From Solibaculum mannosilyticum (GTDB lineage Bacteria; Bacillota; Clostridia; Oscillospirales; Acutalibacteraceae): DNA of 64,000 bases. The stretch spans positions 2,160,501 through 2,224,500 of the forward strand of contig NZ_AP023321.1 of assembly GCF_015140235.1 (NCBI RefSeq), in the 5' to 3' direction. Below, piece by piece: positions 32,032-41,376 of this stretch (its first letter is position 1; the number at the start of each line of letters is the position of its first letter). Position numbers and translations under genes: made by a program. Under the pieces are notes generated by a model. That model saw only the letters and a list, made by a program, of their open reading frames with translations, did no database searches and was not told where the DNA came from.

Positions 32032-32278
32032 GGTCGGTATCCTCCTGTTCGTTGTAGTTGGCGGAGGCAGCGGCCATGCCAGGGACCGTACCACCGGAGA
32101 GCATGGCGTTCAGCTGCTCCGGGGTCAGCCGCAGGGCGCGCACCATCTGAACGATTTCCAGGTTCTCCGCCTCGGTTTTCTGCGCCTCCAGGGTTTTCAG
32201 CTTGTCCTGGTACTCCGCGATCTTCTCGCGGACCTTGGCAATCTCCTGGTCAATGCGCTGGATTTTGTTCTTAGCCAT
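32021..32278 (-). CDS. DUF4315 family protein
   Basis: An 85-residue, mostly coiled-coil protein (IQRIDQEIAKVREKIAEYQD, KLKTLEAQKTEAENLEIVQM) with a C-terminal LRLTPEQLNAML motif. ATG at 32278 follows AGGAG. It overlaps the DUF4366 gene by 11 bases. The family is found only with conjugative transposon T4SS genes; function unknown. Confidence 0.85.
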   Translation of the reverse strand: MAKNKIQRIDQEIAKVREKIAEYQDKLKTLEAQKTEAENLEIVQMVRALRLTPEQLNAMLSGGTVPGMAAASANYNEQEDTDHEE

Positions 32279-32308
32279 TTCAATCACTCCTTTTCTCATA
32301 AATCGGCC

Positions 32309-34045
32309 TTACCAGTTCATCAGGCCGTAGCCCTTGATGCACTCGTAGGACAGGGAATAACTCTTGATCTTGCAGGCGTCGCCAGAATTGCCCTCCACGG
32401 TGTAGACCCGGCTGCCGTCTGTGCCGACCACAAGGCCCACATGGTCGGCGCTGCCATCCAGGTCCCAGTCAAAGAAGATGGCGTCGCCGGGGGCGATATT
32501 GGCGTAATCACGCCCGCCCCATTGTCCGTGAGACTGGAACCACGGAATACCCTGGGACTGGCAGGCGGCAAAGCGCGGCTCGGACAGCCCCATCTGGCCG
32601 TAGCACCAGGACACGAAGCAGGCGCACCATTCCACACGGGAATTGAAGCCGTACCAGCTCCAGTAGGGCTGACCGCCCACATTGCCCACCTGACTTTTGG
32701 CTATGTCCACCACGGCCTGATTGCCGGGGCGGGTGCCGTTGACGAATACCACGCCGGTCAGGTCCTCGGAGTTGCTCGTATCCGGGGAGCCGCCGCCGAA
32801 GATCAGCGGCTTGTTGCCCAGCGTCTGCCGGTACACCTGGTACATTTCCAGCTGTTCCGGGGTTAGCAGCTCCGAAGCCACGGAAGATATGGGCTTGCTG
32901 GTGAGCTTCACATTCAGAATGTAATACTCATACGGGACTTCCTCGGTGGTCGTCTCGCCGGTCACGGGGTCCGTGGAAGTTTCGGTGCGGTATCGTATCT
33001 CCACTTCCTCGGTAAGCGTCAGTTCATACTGTGCGTCGAACACGCGCTCCAGCTCGGCCTGGGCGCTCTGCCGGGTATAGCCTTGCAGCACGGCGGACAG
33101 GTAGGCTGCCAGCTCATGGGGGTCATGCCCGATCATATCCAGGTCATAGCGGTACTCGTCATACCCCGGATGGCTGCTTTCGATGTTGTCGATCTCGGCT
33201 TGCAGCGCCGTTTCTTTGGCAGCGTAGTCGGCCTCCACCGCCACCAGCTCAGGATCATCCGACGGGTAGGTGGTGCCGGACACCACGGAACCGATACTCT
33301 GCGCCATCATGGAGCAGGAGGACATGGTGTTGAGCAGCATACAGACCAGCAGGAAGATCGCACCCGCAATCAAAAAGCCCTTTTTGTGGCGCATGACAAA
33401 CGCGCCCGCTTGCTGGGCTTTCTCCTTGACCGTCTTGGCCGCCTTGCCGGTGGCCTCCGCAGTCTTGGCGGTGTTCCCGACAGCTTGACCGGCGCGCTTG
33501 GCGGCAGCGTATTCCTTTTTGATGGCCTGTTTCTGCTGCCAGCGGGAGATGGGGTTGCTGGCAAGCTGGGGATTTTCCCGCAGGGACTTCTGATACAAGG
33601 CGTTCACATTGGCCTTCTCCAGCTTCTGCTCGGCCTGGGCCGCCTTGCGGTAGGGCTTCAACTTGTGGCTGCGGTAGCCTTCCCGTGCAAGCCTAACGCC
33701 GGTCTCGGCAGCCTCCTCGGACTTGTGGGCGCTCTCCACGCCCACATTGTCCTGTTCGGTCTCCCGGATTTCCTTGTGGAGCTTCCCCAGAGCGGCATTG
33801 GCGGGGGTATCCCGCACCGCATGGGACAATTTGGAGGGCGGCTTCTTCTTGTCCTCCAGCACCAGCTTGGTGGTCACTTTGCCGGTCTCCGGGTCCACCG
33901 TCTTTTGCCGGACCTGCTTTTTGGGGATTTTGGTCTGCGCCTTGTCTGCTTTGGCGGCGGCCTTGTCCGCCTTACGGATGGGCTTCTCCAGAGCCGGGTC
34001 AGCCCGTTCCTCGTCCGTAAAGCGCAGGCGCGGTTCCTTATTCAA
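32309..34045 (-). CDS. CHAP-domain peptidoglycan hydrolase, CD1108 family (VirB1-like)
   Basis: 578 residues. A long basic, Lys/Ala-rich cytoplasmic N-terminus (1-225) leads to one membrane helix (about 229-248, GFLIAGAIFLLVCMLLNTMS), an extracellular linker (250-440) and a C-terminal CHAP amidase/peptidase domain (about 445-578). The active-site cysteine is in EWCACFVSWCYG, histidine in SADHVGLVVG, and Asn/Asp in VEGNSGD. It would cut peptidoglycan to let the transfer channel through the donor wall, as VirB1/Orf14 proteins do. Downstream of VirB4, as is usual. Confidence 0.9.
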   Translation of the reverse strand: MNKEPRLRFTDEERADPALEKPIRKADKAAAKADKAQTKIPKKQVRQKTVDPETGKVTTKLVLEDKKKPPSKLSHAVRDTPANAALGKLHKEIRETEQDNVGVESAHKSEEAAETGVRLAREGYRSHKLKPYRKAAQAEQKLEKANVNALYQKSLRENPQLASNPISRWQQKQAIKKEYAAAKRAGQAVGNTAKTAEATGKAAKTVKEKAQQAGAFVMRHKKGFLIAGAIFLLVCMLLNTMSSCSMMAQSIGSVVSGTTYPSDDPELVAVEADYAAKETALQAEIDNIESSHPGYDEYRYDLDMIGHDPHELAAYLSAVLQGYTRQSAQAELERVFDAQYELTLTEEVEIRYRTETSTDPVTGETTTEEVPYEYYILNVKLTSKPISSVASELLTPEQLEMYQVYRQTLGNKPLIFGGGSPDTSNSEDLTGVVFVNGTRPGNQAVVDIAKSQVGNVGGQPYWSWYGFNSRVEWCACFVSWCYGQMGLSEPRFAACQSQGIPWFQSHGQWGGRDYANIAPGDAIFFDWDLDGSADHVGLVVGTDGSRVYTVEGNSGDACKIKSYSLSYECIKGYGLMNW

Positions 34046-34412
34046 ACCATTCCCCCAACATGAGGGAGGCCGTCATGTAGCGCAGCTCCACATAGACGGC
34101 CAGCCCCACAGGGTCACGGGAGGGGTGCTGAAGCAGATGGGCGTAGATCTGCGCCACCACATTGGCCAGCAGCTCGGACTGCCCGCCCTCGAAGATGACG
34201 ATGGCCGGGACGCCGTTCATGGCGCACCAGATTTCCGTCAGGCGCAGCAGGCCCGCTTCGCCGTCCTCGTTCAGCTCCGCAGCCTGATCCGCCGCCGTGC
34301 GGGTCTCGCTGACGGCATCGGCCAGCTCGGTGAGCAGCTGGGTGCGCTCACCCTCCAGGGCATCGTCAAAAAACATCATGGTATTCAGTTCGGTGTTGGG
34401 TTTCATGGTCAT
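34038..34412 (-). CDS. conserved ICE hypothetical protein
   Basis: A 124-residue acidic protein, MTMKPNTELNTMMFFDDALE at the start, predicted helical, no membrane segment. Its ATG overlaps the virB4 stop (ATGA) and its end overlaps the CHAP protein gene by 8 bases, so it is translated within the T4SS operon. I recognise no domain; the position suggests a soluble accessory of the transfer machine. Confidence 0.7.
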   Translation of the reverse strand: MTMKPNTELNTMMFFDDALEGERTQLLTELADAVSETRTAADQAAELNEDGEAGLLRLTEIWCAMNGVPAIVIFEGGQSELLANVVAQIYAHLLQHPSRDPVGLAVYVELRYMTASLMLGEWFE

Positions 34413-36877
34413 TCATCCTCCTTTTTCAGTTCCTGGGGTTTGGTGGTCATAATGCGGTACAGCTCGGTGTTCTTGGGGAAATGGTCCACGAAAGGCAGGA
34501 TCGTGGAGCCATAGAACAGCAGGCCCTCGCCCTCGCTGGAGTGGGTCACATAGGAAAGCTGGTGAGGGGAAATGCCCAGCTGCTTGGCGAGAATCTGCCG
34601 GTCCCCGCCCGCCTGGTTGAGCATATACACGAAGTCGGAGTTCTCAAAGATGTTCTCCACCTCGCGGGAAGAAAGCAAGTCTTTGACATTCTGCGTGATG
34701 CCGGTGGGGATGCCGCCCCATTTTCTGAACCGCTTCCAAATCTCCACCGTGTAGGCGGCGGTCTGTTCCTCTTTCAGCAGCAGGTGCATCTCGTCGATGT
34801 AGTAACGGGTGGATTTGTGGGCAGCACGGTTGATGGTAACGCGGTTCCACACTTGGTCCTGGACCACCAGCATACCGATCTTTTTCAGCTGCTTGCCCAG
34901 CTCCTTGATGTCGTAGCAGACGATACGGTTGTTGATGTCCACATTGCTCTGATGGTTAAACACATTGAGGGAGCCGGTCACATAGATTTCCAGCGCCGTG
35001 GCGATGTACTGCGCCTCTTTCTCGTCCTGCGCCCGCAGCAGGTTGTAGAGGTCCTCCAGGATGGGCATATTCTCCGGGCGGGGGTCATTGAGATAGTCCT
35101 GATACACCAGCCGCACACAGCGGTCAATGATGGTTTTCTGAACCGGCTGCAAGCCCTCTTTGCCGCCTACGATCAGCTCGCACAGAGACAGGATGAAGTC
35201 GGACTTGAGAGACAGCGGACTTTCATCGTCCGAGTAGTCCAGGTTCAAATCCATAGGGTTAATGTAATTGCTGCTGGTGGGCGAAATCTTGATGACCTGC
35301 CCATGCAGGCGCTCCACCAAGGGCGCGTACTCGGCCTCCGGGTCGCAGATAATGATGTCATCATTGGTGAGCAGGAAACAGTTGGCGATCTCGCGCTTGG
35401 CGCTGAAGGACTTGCCGGAACCAGGGGTGCCGAGAATCAGTCCATTGGGGTTTTTCAGCAGCTTGCGGTCCACCATGATGAGGTTGTTGGACAGGGCGTT
35501 GATACCGTAGTACAGCGCCTCTTTGCCGTTCTGGAAAAGCTCCTGGGTGGTGAACGGAACAAAGATAGCCGTGGAACTGGTGGTCAGCCCCCGCTGAATC
35601 TCGATCTGATTGAGGCCCAAGGGCAGCGCAGACATCAGCCCTTCTTCCTGCTGGAAGTCAAGCCTTGTCAGCTGGCAGTTGTACTTCTGTGCGATGGAAC
35701 TGGCCTGGAACACATTGTTGCCCAGCTGCCGGGGATTGTCCGCCGTGTTCAGCACCAGGAAGGTCACAAGGAACATTCGCTCGTTTCGGCTCTGCAAATC
35801 CTGCAAGAGCTTCTTGGCCTCGGCACCGTAGGTGGCAAGGTCGGAGGGAATGATGTCCATGTCATATCCGGCGCGGACGGCTTTTTTCTGTTCCTCAATT
35901 TTGGATTTATCCAGGTCGGTGATTTTCCGCTTGACCGTCTTGATGGCCTTGATCTGATCTACGGACTGGATATGCAGGCTGACGATCAGAGAGCTTTCCA
36001 TATCCAGAAAATCCGCCAGCATCCGGTCATTCAGCTCCGGGGCGAGGATCTGCAAAAAAGAAACAGCCCCGTATTTTTTACCCATACGGAACTGTTTGCC
36101 GGTGCGGAACTCGAAGCCGGACGGCGCGATGAAATCCTTGGTGGACAGACCGGACGGAGCCAGCCAGTCCCATTCAAAGCGGAACGGCACCTGTTCATCC
36201 ATGTGGAAAATGCCGTGAAGCTGTGCCAGCCGCGCCTTGCCGTCCAGGGTCTCGGCGGCCACGCCCAGGCGTTTGAAGTTGTTGAGAATGTCGGTCTCAA
36301 TGCGCTCCAGACGGGGCTTGGCGGCCTTGAGGCTGTCGGCGTCGATGCCGAAAGTCAGGTACTTGGTCTTGATAAGACCGTTGTTGCCTCTTGCCAGCTG
36401 GTTTTGCAGCATGGTGGTGTACTCCACCCGGATGCTGTCAAAATCATCCCCCTGGAGAGGAATGTTGATGGCGCGGGCAAAGGTCTCCTCAGAGGCTGCC
36501 AGGTTCAAAAAGGACAGCTGGAACTGAATGGAGCTGTCGAAGTAGTTGAGGAAATCGCACCAGCCCTCGAAGATCGCTGTCTTGTCCTCGTTCTGCGAGA
36601 GCTGATAGTTGATGTCCTGGAATTGGATGGTCTTTGTGTAGCGGCTGCCTGCCACACGGCAGATGCCGTCCGGCCACATCCGTTCATAGGGGATACTGTC
36701 CTGAGCCGATTTTTTCTTTTTGTCTGTGCGATTGGCACGGGCAATGGCAGCCTCGATCTGCTTTCTGTCGGCGCGGGACAGCTTTTTCATCTTTTTCTGA
36801 TTAACCGGCTGCGCGGTCTTTTCGTCTTTTCCGAACAGCCGGTGCAGCCAGCTTTTGATTACCGTGAACAATGTCAT
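34409..36877 (-). CDS. virB4: VirB4-like conjugation ATPase
   Basis: An 822-residue AAA+ ATPase. N-terminal VirB4/TraC-like domain, then Walker A GTPGSGKS (LILGTPGSGKSFSAKREI) and Walker B-type YYIDEMHLLL, with the C-terminal arginine-finger region WGGIPTGITQNVKDLL. It powers assembly and transport of the T4SS at the inner face of the membrane. ATG at 36877 follows AAGGAGG; the longer frame overlaps prgI in an unrelated frame and is rejected. It overlaps prgI by 77 bases, giving tight coupling. Confidence 0.95.
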   Translation of the reverse strand: MTLFTVIKSWLHRLFGKDEKTAQPVNQKKMKKLSRADRKQIEAAIARANRTDKKKKSAQDSIPYERMWPDGICRVAGSRYTKTIQFQDINYQLSQNEDKTAIFEGWCDFLNYFDSSIQFQLSFLNLAASEETFARAINIPLQGDDFDSIRVEYTTMLQNQLARGNNGLIKTKYLTFGIDADSLKAAKPRLERIETDILNNFKRLGVAAETLDGKARLAQLHGIFHMDEQVPFRFEWDWLAPSGLSTKDFIAPSGFEFRTGKQFRMGKKYGAVSFLQILAPELNDRMLADFLDMESSLIVSLHIQSVDQIKAIKTVKRKITDLDKSKIEEQKKAVRAGYDMDIIPSDLATYGAEAKKLLQDLQSRNERMFLVTFLVLNTADNPRQLGNNVFQASSIAQKYNCQLTRLDFQQEEGLMSALPLGLNQIEIQRGLTTSSTAIFVPFTTQELFQNGKEALYYGINALSNNLIMVDRKLLKNPNGLILGTPGSGKSFSAKREIANCFLLTNDDIIICDPEAEYAPLVERLHGQVIKISPTSSNYINPMDLNLDYSDDESPLSLKSDFILSLCELIVGGKEGLQPVQKTIIDRCVRLVYQDYLNDPRPENMPILEDLYNLLRAQDEKEAQYIATALEIYVTGSLNVFNHQSNVDINNRIVCYDIKELGKQLKKIGMLVVQDQVWNRVTINRAAHKSTRYYIDEMHLLLKEEQTAAYTVEIWKRFRKWGGIPTGITQNVKDLLSSREVENIFENSDFVYMLNQAGGDRQILAKQLGISPHQLSYVTHSSEGEGLLFYGSTILPFVDHFPKNTELYRIMTTKPQELKKEDE

Positions 36878-37223
36878 ACACCTCCTTGTCGAGTTTTTCC
36901 TGCCGTTCCAGAACGGCATAGAAGTTGTTGGTCTGATACGGGCGCTCCTTGGGCCGGATGACGGCCACCTTGATGATATTGCCCACGATCTTTTCCAGGG
37001 GCTGACCGTGTTTTTCATACATCGCCAGCATGAAGAAGGGCAGCATGACCAGCATCATACACATGGCAGCCACGCTGTTTCCCACAGGCCCCCGGAGCAG
37101 GAAGAAAAGCGGTACGCCGATCAGCGCACCGCCGCCGAAGCAGACAAGCTGCCTCTTGGTTAAGTTGAACGCGACCTTGGTTTTGACTTTCGTAAGATCC
37201 TTGGGTACGGGTACATAAGCCAA
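36801..37223 (-). CDS. prgI: PrgI family membrane protein
   Basis: 140 residues, AYVPVPKDLTKVKTKVAFNL at the start, two adjacent membrane helices (about 28-45 and 50-68) and a basic cytoplasmic tail. This is the VirB3-like PrgI family that sits beside VirB4 in Gram-positive T4SSs. It overlaps virB4. Confidence 0.9.
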   Translation of the reverse strand: MAYVPVPKDLTKVKTKVAFNLTKRQLVCFGGGALIGVPLFFLLRGPVGNSVAAMCMMLVMLPFFMLAMYEKHGQPLEKIVGNIIKVAVIRPKERPYQTNNFYAVLERQEKLDKEVYDIVHGNQKLAAPAVRKRRKDRAAG

Positions 37224-37243
37224 AGGGATTACCTCCTTCCTGG

Positions 37244-38113
37244 TTAATGTGCATTGAAAACGGATTTTGCGAGGCTGCCGGTCTTAAAGAGCGTAAAGCA
37301 CAACAGGACCGTATAGCCCACGCAGCTCCAGATGGCCATAATGATGTCGGATTCGGTGGCAATACTCTGCACCAGCACGGCGTAGATCGCCACACAGACG
37401 ATGATGAGAAATGCCTGGAAGCCCAGGGCGATCAACGAGCGCAGATAGTTCTGGCCCATACCGCCCCATTCCTTGCCCATCATGGTGGCCATAGGGATGG
37501 GAGCCACCGAGGTCACAAGGTAAATCTCAATCATACGGCCATAAATCACGATAAAGATACAAATGTAAAGCGCCCACATGGTAATGCCGATAAAGAGCGA
37601 CTGGAACCACAGGCCGAACAGCGGCCCCAGGTCCATATCCATCAGCCGGGACTCCATATCGGTCATGACAGAGGAGATGTCGATGGAAGCGTCGGAACCG
37701 ATGATGCCCGCCGCCTGCGCCACCACACTTTGAGCTGCGTCAAACACGCCCATCACGATGTTCCAGGTGTTTGAGACGATGAGGATGGCAGCGGCAGATT
37801 TGAACACCCATTTGAAGATCATCCAGGTGTCCACATCATGCAGGTTGTTCTTGTCGGTAATCATCTGAATCAGCTCCAGCGTCATCACGATAGCCAGGAT
37901 CACGCCAGCAATCGGCACCATGATGGAGTTGGAGAGATTTTGGATCATGCTGAAAATACTCCCGTTCCAGCCCTGAGGGGTCTGGCCCACCTGTGTCGCA
38001 ATGTCTGCGACCTGCTGGTTCACGCTATCGAACATCCCCGATAAGTTGCTCATAATGCCGCCTACCAACATTTCCTTGAGCCAGTCAGTAAGGGCATCGA
38101 GTAAGAAATCCAT
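37244..38113 (-). CDS. trbL: VirB6/TrbL-like polytopic membrane protein
   Basis: 289 residues with about six membrane helices (e.g. IMVPIAGVILAIVMTLELIQ, WALYICIFIVIYGRMIEIYL, ALGFQAFLIIVCVAIYAVLV). It corresponds to the CD0415/CD1112-type membrane proteins of Tn1549-like elements, counterparts of VirB6, forming the inner-membrane channel. It lies between Maff2 and PrgI. Confidence 0.9.
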   Translation of the reverse strand: MDFLLDALTDWLKEMLVGGIMSNLSGMFDSVNQQVADIATQVGQTPQGWNGSIFSMIQNLSNSIMVPIAGVILAIVMTLELIQMITDKNNLHDVDTWMIFKWVFKSAAAILIVSNTWNIVMGVFDAAQSVVAQAAGIIGSDASIDISSVMTDMESRLMDMDLGPLFGLWFQSLFIGITMWALYICIFIVIYGRMIEIYLVTSVAPIPMATMMGKEWGGMGQNYLRSLIALGFQAFLIIVCVAIYAVLVQSIATESDIIMAIWSCVGYTVLLCFTLFKTGSLAKSVFNAH

Positions 38114-38196
38114 ACGGTGTCAACCTCCTTTCAGCCGCCCCCGCTTGGGGGCAGGGGCGGCAAGGATTTCTTATGACAGCTTAACGACGGGAGCGA

Positions 38197-38415
38197 TCAG
38201 ACGGTGAACAGGCTGGAGAGCAGGGGTACGAGGACCATGCCGACCACGGCGACGCCAGCGCCAGCCATGAGCTGCTTCATGCCCTGGGACTTCGCACCGG
38301 GGTTGTCGTTGCCGTAACCTTCCAGCAGGTTGATGACACCCCAGATGCCGAGACCAGCGCCCAGAGCGATAACGAGGGTCTGAAGAACGGTGATAGCCTG
38401 ATTGAAAAATGCCAT
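38197..38415 (-). CDS. Maff2 family mobile element protein
   Basis: 72 residues starting MAFFNQAITVLQTLVIALGA, with two membrane helices (about 8-28 and 48-68) joined by a short loop containing DNPGAKSQGMKQLMAG. The N-terminal MAFF gives the family name. It has the size and layout of a VirB2-like pilin, which is a reasonable guess for its role. It opens the T4SS gene cluster downstream of the coupling protein. Confidence 0.92.
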   Translation of the reverse strand: MAFFNQAITVLQTLVIALGAGLGIWGVINLLEGYGNDNPGAKSQGMKQLMAGAGVAVVGMVLVPLLSSLFTV

Positions 38416-38630
38416 AAATTATAGTTAGCCGGAATCATTTGAAAAGTTTGATTTAGTCATTCATAGGCATACAAAAGCCGGAACAATCGGCACCCGGTTT
38501 CCGGGGCCTGATTCCGGCTGTCCTCCTTTTTTCATTATTTTTTGGTGATTGTCCGCTTTGTACGCCGATGGCCCCATCCGGGGCGGTTGAGGCGGGTAGA
38601 TAAGATCACTCCTTTCACAGCGGAACAGAT
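38416..38630. terminator. intergenic region with a complex hairpin between coupling-protein and Maff2 genes
   Basis: On the minus strand AGCCGGAA/TTCCGGCT (38476-38519) encloses CCCGG-AAA-CCGGG and is followed by TTTTG. This is a terminator, attenuator or RNA-processing structure between the coupling protein and the T4SS genes. A strong AAAGGAG at about 38610-38616 has no convincing gene after it. Confidence 0.5.
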
Positions 38631-40466
38631 TTACACGCCCTCTGCGTCTACTTCATACACATCGTAGACCTCGTTGGGCTTGAGCTTGAGCCGGGTGGAC
38701 AGGAACGCCTCGATGTCAAAGGCGTTCTTGGGGTCCGCGTCGGCGGTGTACGGGTAATTGGGGTGCTTGGTGATGTCGTACTTGTCCGAGAGGAAAGGCC
38801 GCACACCGCGCAGCTGGAGGATACACTTGCCGCCGTCCATGACGGCCAGTTCATCCTGGCTCATAAGCTCTTTGCCGAGCTTTTGGTAGTTAAGAGAATG
38901 GGATGTCTCGCGGCCCCGGCTCTCGCCGGTGTTGTAGGTGTCGATGGTCTCCTTGCCCAGCACGGCGGCCAGCTCCTTGAGGGTTGTCGGCTCTTTGCCG
39001 CCCAGGAAGATGGAGGTATCCATGTTGCCGATGATGGTATCGGCGTTGTCCTTGTAGATAGCTTTGAGCTGGGACTGTGCTTGCAGCACCAGGCAGGCGG
39101 AAATCTCACGGCTTCGGATGGTGGCAACCAGCTTTTCCAGCCGAGGGATCTGTCCAATATTGGCGGCCTCGTCAATGAGGCACCGCACATGGACCGGCAG
39201 CCGCCCGCCGTACACATCGTCCGCTTTTTCGCAGAGCAGATTGAACAGCTGGGTGTAGCACATGGAGATCAGGAAGTTAAAGCTATCGTCCGTGTCGCTC
39301 ATAATCAAGAACAAGGCGGTTTTCCGGTCTCCCAGGGTATCCAGCTCCAGCTCGTCGTAGGCCGTGACCTCCCGCAGCTCCGCGATGTCGAACACGGCAA
39401 GGCGCGCACCGCAGGAAATCAGGATGGATTTTGCGGTTTTGCCCGCAGCCAGCTTGTACTTTTTGTACTGACGGACGGCGAAGTGGTTGGGCTTCTCTGC
39501 CTCCAGCGCGTCAAACATCAGGTCCACGGGGTTCTTGAACTCCTCGTCATCCTCCCGGACCTCCATCGCGTTGATGAACTCGATGAGGGTGGAGAAATTC
39601 TGTTCCTCCACCGGGGCCTCGTAGTGGATATACCCAATGAGGGCGCAGTACAAAAGCGTCTCGGCCTTAACCCAAAAATCGTCCCCGGCCTTGCCCTCGC
39701 CCTTGGTGTTGGCGATCAGCGTCGTGACCAGTTTCAAGATGTCCTTTTCGGAGTGGATGTAGGCAAAGGGATTATAGTGCATGGACTTCTTGAAGTTGAT
39801 GGTATTGAGGACTTTGATCCGATAAGGCTCATAGATGTCCTTGCCGTGCTTATCCTTCATGGGCTTGCCGTCCTTGCCCAGCTTGGGTGTGCCGCGCTGA
39901 AGCATTTTGCCGCACTCCACCAGGATGGTGCCTTTTGGGTCTGTCACCACATAGGAGCTGTGCATCTGCATCAGGTTCGGTTTCAGCCAGAAGCGGGTCT
40001 TGCCGGAACCGGAGCCACCGATCACCAGCACATTTTTGTTTCTGGCGGTCTTGGGGTCCTTGGGGCGGCTGTTCATGGTCAGGCTCTCGGTTTTAGTCAG
40101 AATCACATTGTTCTGGAACACCGGGTCGATGTAGGGTGCGATGTCCTCATGGGTGCCCCAGCGGGCGCTGCCATACTCCATACCGTGCCGGTACTTCTTG
40201 GCGTTCTTGCTTTTGAGATACACGGCCAATCGCAGGCCAGCGCCGCAGCACAGCCCCACCAGCAGGTCCAAAGGGTGCAGGCTGGGCCACCAGCTGGCCA
40301 GCGCCACCGGCAGCGTGGAGAAGAACGAAAGCATTTTTGCCGAAGCGTCCGCACCCACGGCCATCCGCCATCCTTCACCGAAGTTGGTTGCGAACAGCCC
40401 CATCAGGATATAGGGCATATTCAGCAAAAGGAGCTTTTTGATGTCAAGTTGCTTTTTCATCTTCAT
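38631..40466 (-). CDS. virD4: VirD4/TraG-type coupling protein
   Basis: 611 residues. Two N-terminal membrane helices (about 12-30 and 52-80), Walker A GGSGSGKT (about 151-158, VLVIGGSGSGKTRFWLKPNL) and Walker B CLIDEAANIG (about 430), then LVLQAQSQLKAIYKDNADTI. This is the hexameric ATPase that brings the relaxase-DNA complex to the T4SS. It overlaps the PcfB gene by 4 bases; PcfB-like proteins are known accessories of coupling proteins. Confidence 0.95.
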   Translation of the reverse strand: MKMKKQLDIKKLLLLNMPYILMGLFATNFGEGWRMAVGADASAKMLSFFSTLPVALASWWPSLHPLDLLVGLCCGAGLRLAVYLKSKNAKKYRHGMEYGSARWGTHEDIAPYIDPVFQNNVILTKTESLTMNSRPKDPKTARNKNVLVIGGSGSGKTRFWLKPNLMQMHSSYVVTDPKGTILVECGKMLQRGTPKLGKDGKPMKDKHGKDIYEPYRIKVLNTINFKKSMHYNPFAYIHSEKDILKLVTTLIANTKGEGKAGDDFWVKAETLLYCALIGYIHYEAPVEEQNFSTLIEFINAMEVREDDEEFKNPVDLMFDALEAEKPNHFAVRQYKKYKLAAGKTAKSILISCGARLAVFDIAELREVTAYDELELDTLGDRKTALFLIMSDTDDSFNFLISMCYTQLFNLLCEKADDVYGGRLPVHVRCLIDEAANIGQIPRLEKLVATIRSREISACLVLQAQSQLKAIYKDNADTIIGNMDTSIFLGGKEPTTLKELAAVLGKETIDTYNTGESRGRETSHSLNYQKLGKELMSQDELAVMDGGKCILQLRGVRPFLSDKYDITKHPNYPYTADADPKNAFDIEAFLSTRLKLKPNEVYDVYEVDAEGV

Positions 40467-40963
40467 CGTTCCAGCTCCTTCCGCTTGTTCCGGTCCACAA
40501 CGGCGTGTTTCACCAGCTCTTTGAACTGGCTCAGCTTTGCCAGCACGGACGGACGCTCTGTTTTCTGCGCCTTTCTGACCTTCTTGCCGGTGTACTCGGT
40601 AAAGGCAGCGGTCAGGGCATCCGCATCGCGGCCTTTGAAAAAGATCAGGTACTTGGGCGGGGAGCTGCTGCGGTCCTTCTTCACCGCATAGTCAACGCCG
40701 TATTTCCGGGCGATCTTTTCAAACTCCTTGATGGAGGGGTCGGTGATCTCGATGTTGGAAACGCCCTGATTCTGGCCGATCAGCTGCTTCACCGTCTGTT
40801 TGCCGTGGGGAATCACGGGGGTATCCCGGCTTTTCTGCTTTTGCAGCTTCTTTTCCTTGCGGTGGGCAAGGTACTTGGTGATGGCGGCCTTAAACAGCCG
40901 CCCGGTAAACTTTGTTCCGCTGACTACCAGCGTCAAAGTCCTGTTTTCCACTTCCTCCTGCAT
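40463..40963 (-). CDS. pcfB: PcfB family (DUF3801) protein
   Basis: 166 residues: basic, MQEEVENRTLTLVVSGTKFT at the start, with VKQLIGQNQGVSNIEITDPS and YLIFFKGRDADALTAAFTEY characteristic of DUF3801/PcfB. In pCF10, PcfB assists delivery of the relaxosome to the coupling protein. It precedes and overlaps the coupling protein gene. Confidence 0.9.
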   Translation of the reverse strand: MQEEVENRTLTLVVSGTKFTGRLFKAAITKYLAHRKEKKLQKQKSRDTPVIPHGKQTVKQLIGQNQGVSNIEITDPSIKEFEKIARKYGVDYAVKKDRSSSPPKYLIFFKGRDADALTAAFTEYTGKKVRKAQKTERPSVLAKLSQFKELVKHAVVDRNKRKELER

Positions 40964-41010
40964 AGGTCATCGCCTCCTTTCCACGGATTTTGCAGGGGTG
41001 GCGCTTGATA

Positions 41011-41052
41011 CTAAGGCGGGACCACCAGCCGCCGCAGCAGGTATTTCATCAT
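41011..41052 (-). CDS. 13-residue micro-ORF with strong ribosome site
   Basis: MMKYLLRRLVVPP, starting at 41052 with AAAGGAG 6 bases upstream, in the 100-base gap between the genes at 41065 and 40463. It is basic and hydrophobic. It might be a translated leader for the PcfB-coupling-protein genes or a small membrane peptide. It is too short for homology support; only the ribosome site argues for it. Confidence 0.4.
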   Translation of the reverse strand: MMKYLLRRLVVPP

Positions 41053-41064
41053 GGCAGGCTCCTT

Positions 41065-41376
41065 TCAACGCAGCTGATCGGAGCGGTCATAGTACAGATG
41101 TCCCTGGCGCACCTTGGCATGGCTGAGAATCTTGATGTGGCCCTTTTCCTGGTTCTCCAGGCTTTTCTGGTATCCGGCCTCCGTCAGAAACAGGCGGGTC
41201 CGTTCGCCTTTCCAGCCCACCGGCGAATCGTGGGTCAGCACATCGAAGATAATCATGTGCCGGGTGTCCTCGGCAAACCGCTCCAAATCCATGTACTCAT
41301 GGCCGTGGTAGTTCTGCGCCCCGGCCTTGAGCCGCATTTCCTCCATCAGCTGGCCCACGGTCTTACGCTCAGGCAT
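41065..41376 (-). CDS. small ICE protein, paralog of 42962-43237
   Basis: 103 residues, MPERKTVGQLMEEMRLKAGA at the start. The C-terminal part RLFLTEAGYQKSLENQEKGH, then IKILSHAKVRQGHLYY, matches the 42962-43237 protein (RLFLTEDGYQAALVSQ..EIKI..YARVIEGHVLDF). ATG at 41376 follows GGAGG. Acidic-aromatic single-domain protein. Function unknown; the duplicate copies in one operon area suggest a repeated role in establishment. Confidence 0.65.
   Translation of the reverse strand: MPERKTVGQLMEEMRLKAGAQNYHGHEYMDLERFAEDTRHMIIFDVLTHDSPVGWKGERTRLFLTEAGYQKSLENQEKGHIKILSHAKVRQGHLYYDRSDQLR

Noticed and set aside
34481..36961. 826-codon plus-strand open frame opposite virB4
   Set aside because: Antisense shadow of an unmistakable VirB4; no ribosome site or domain.
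38535..38609. 24-codon frame (GTG start) encoding a basic peptide after AAAGGA
   Set aside because: The ribosome site directly abuts the GTG, leaving no spacing, and it overlaps the hairpin region; possible but not supported.
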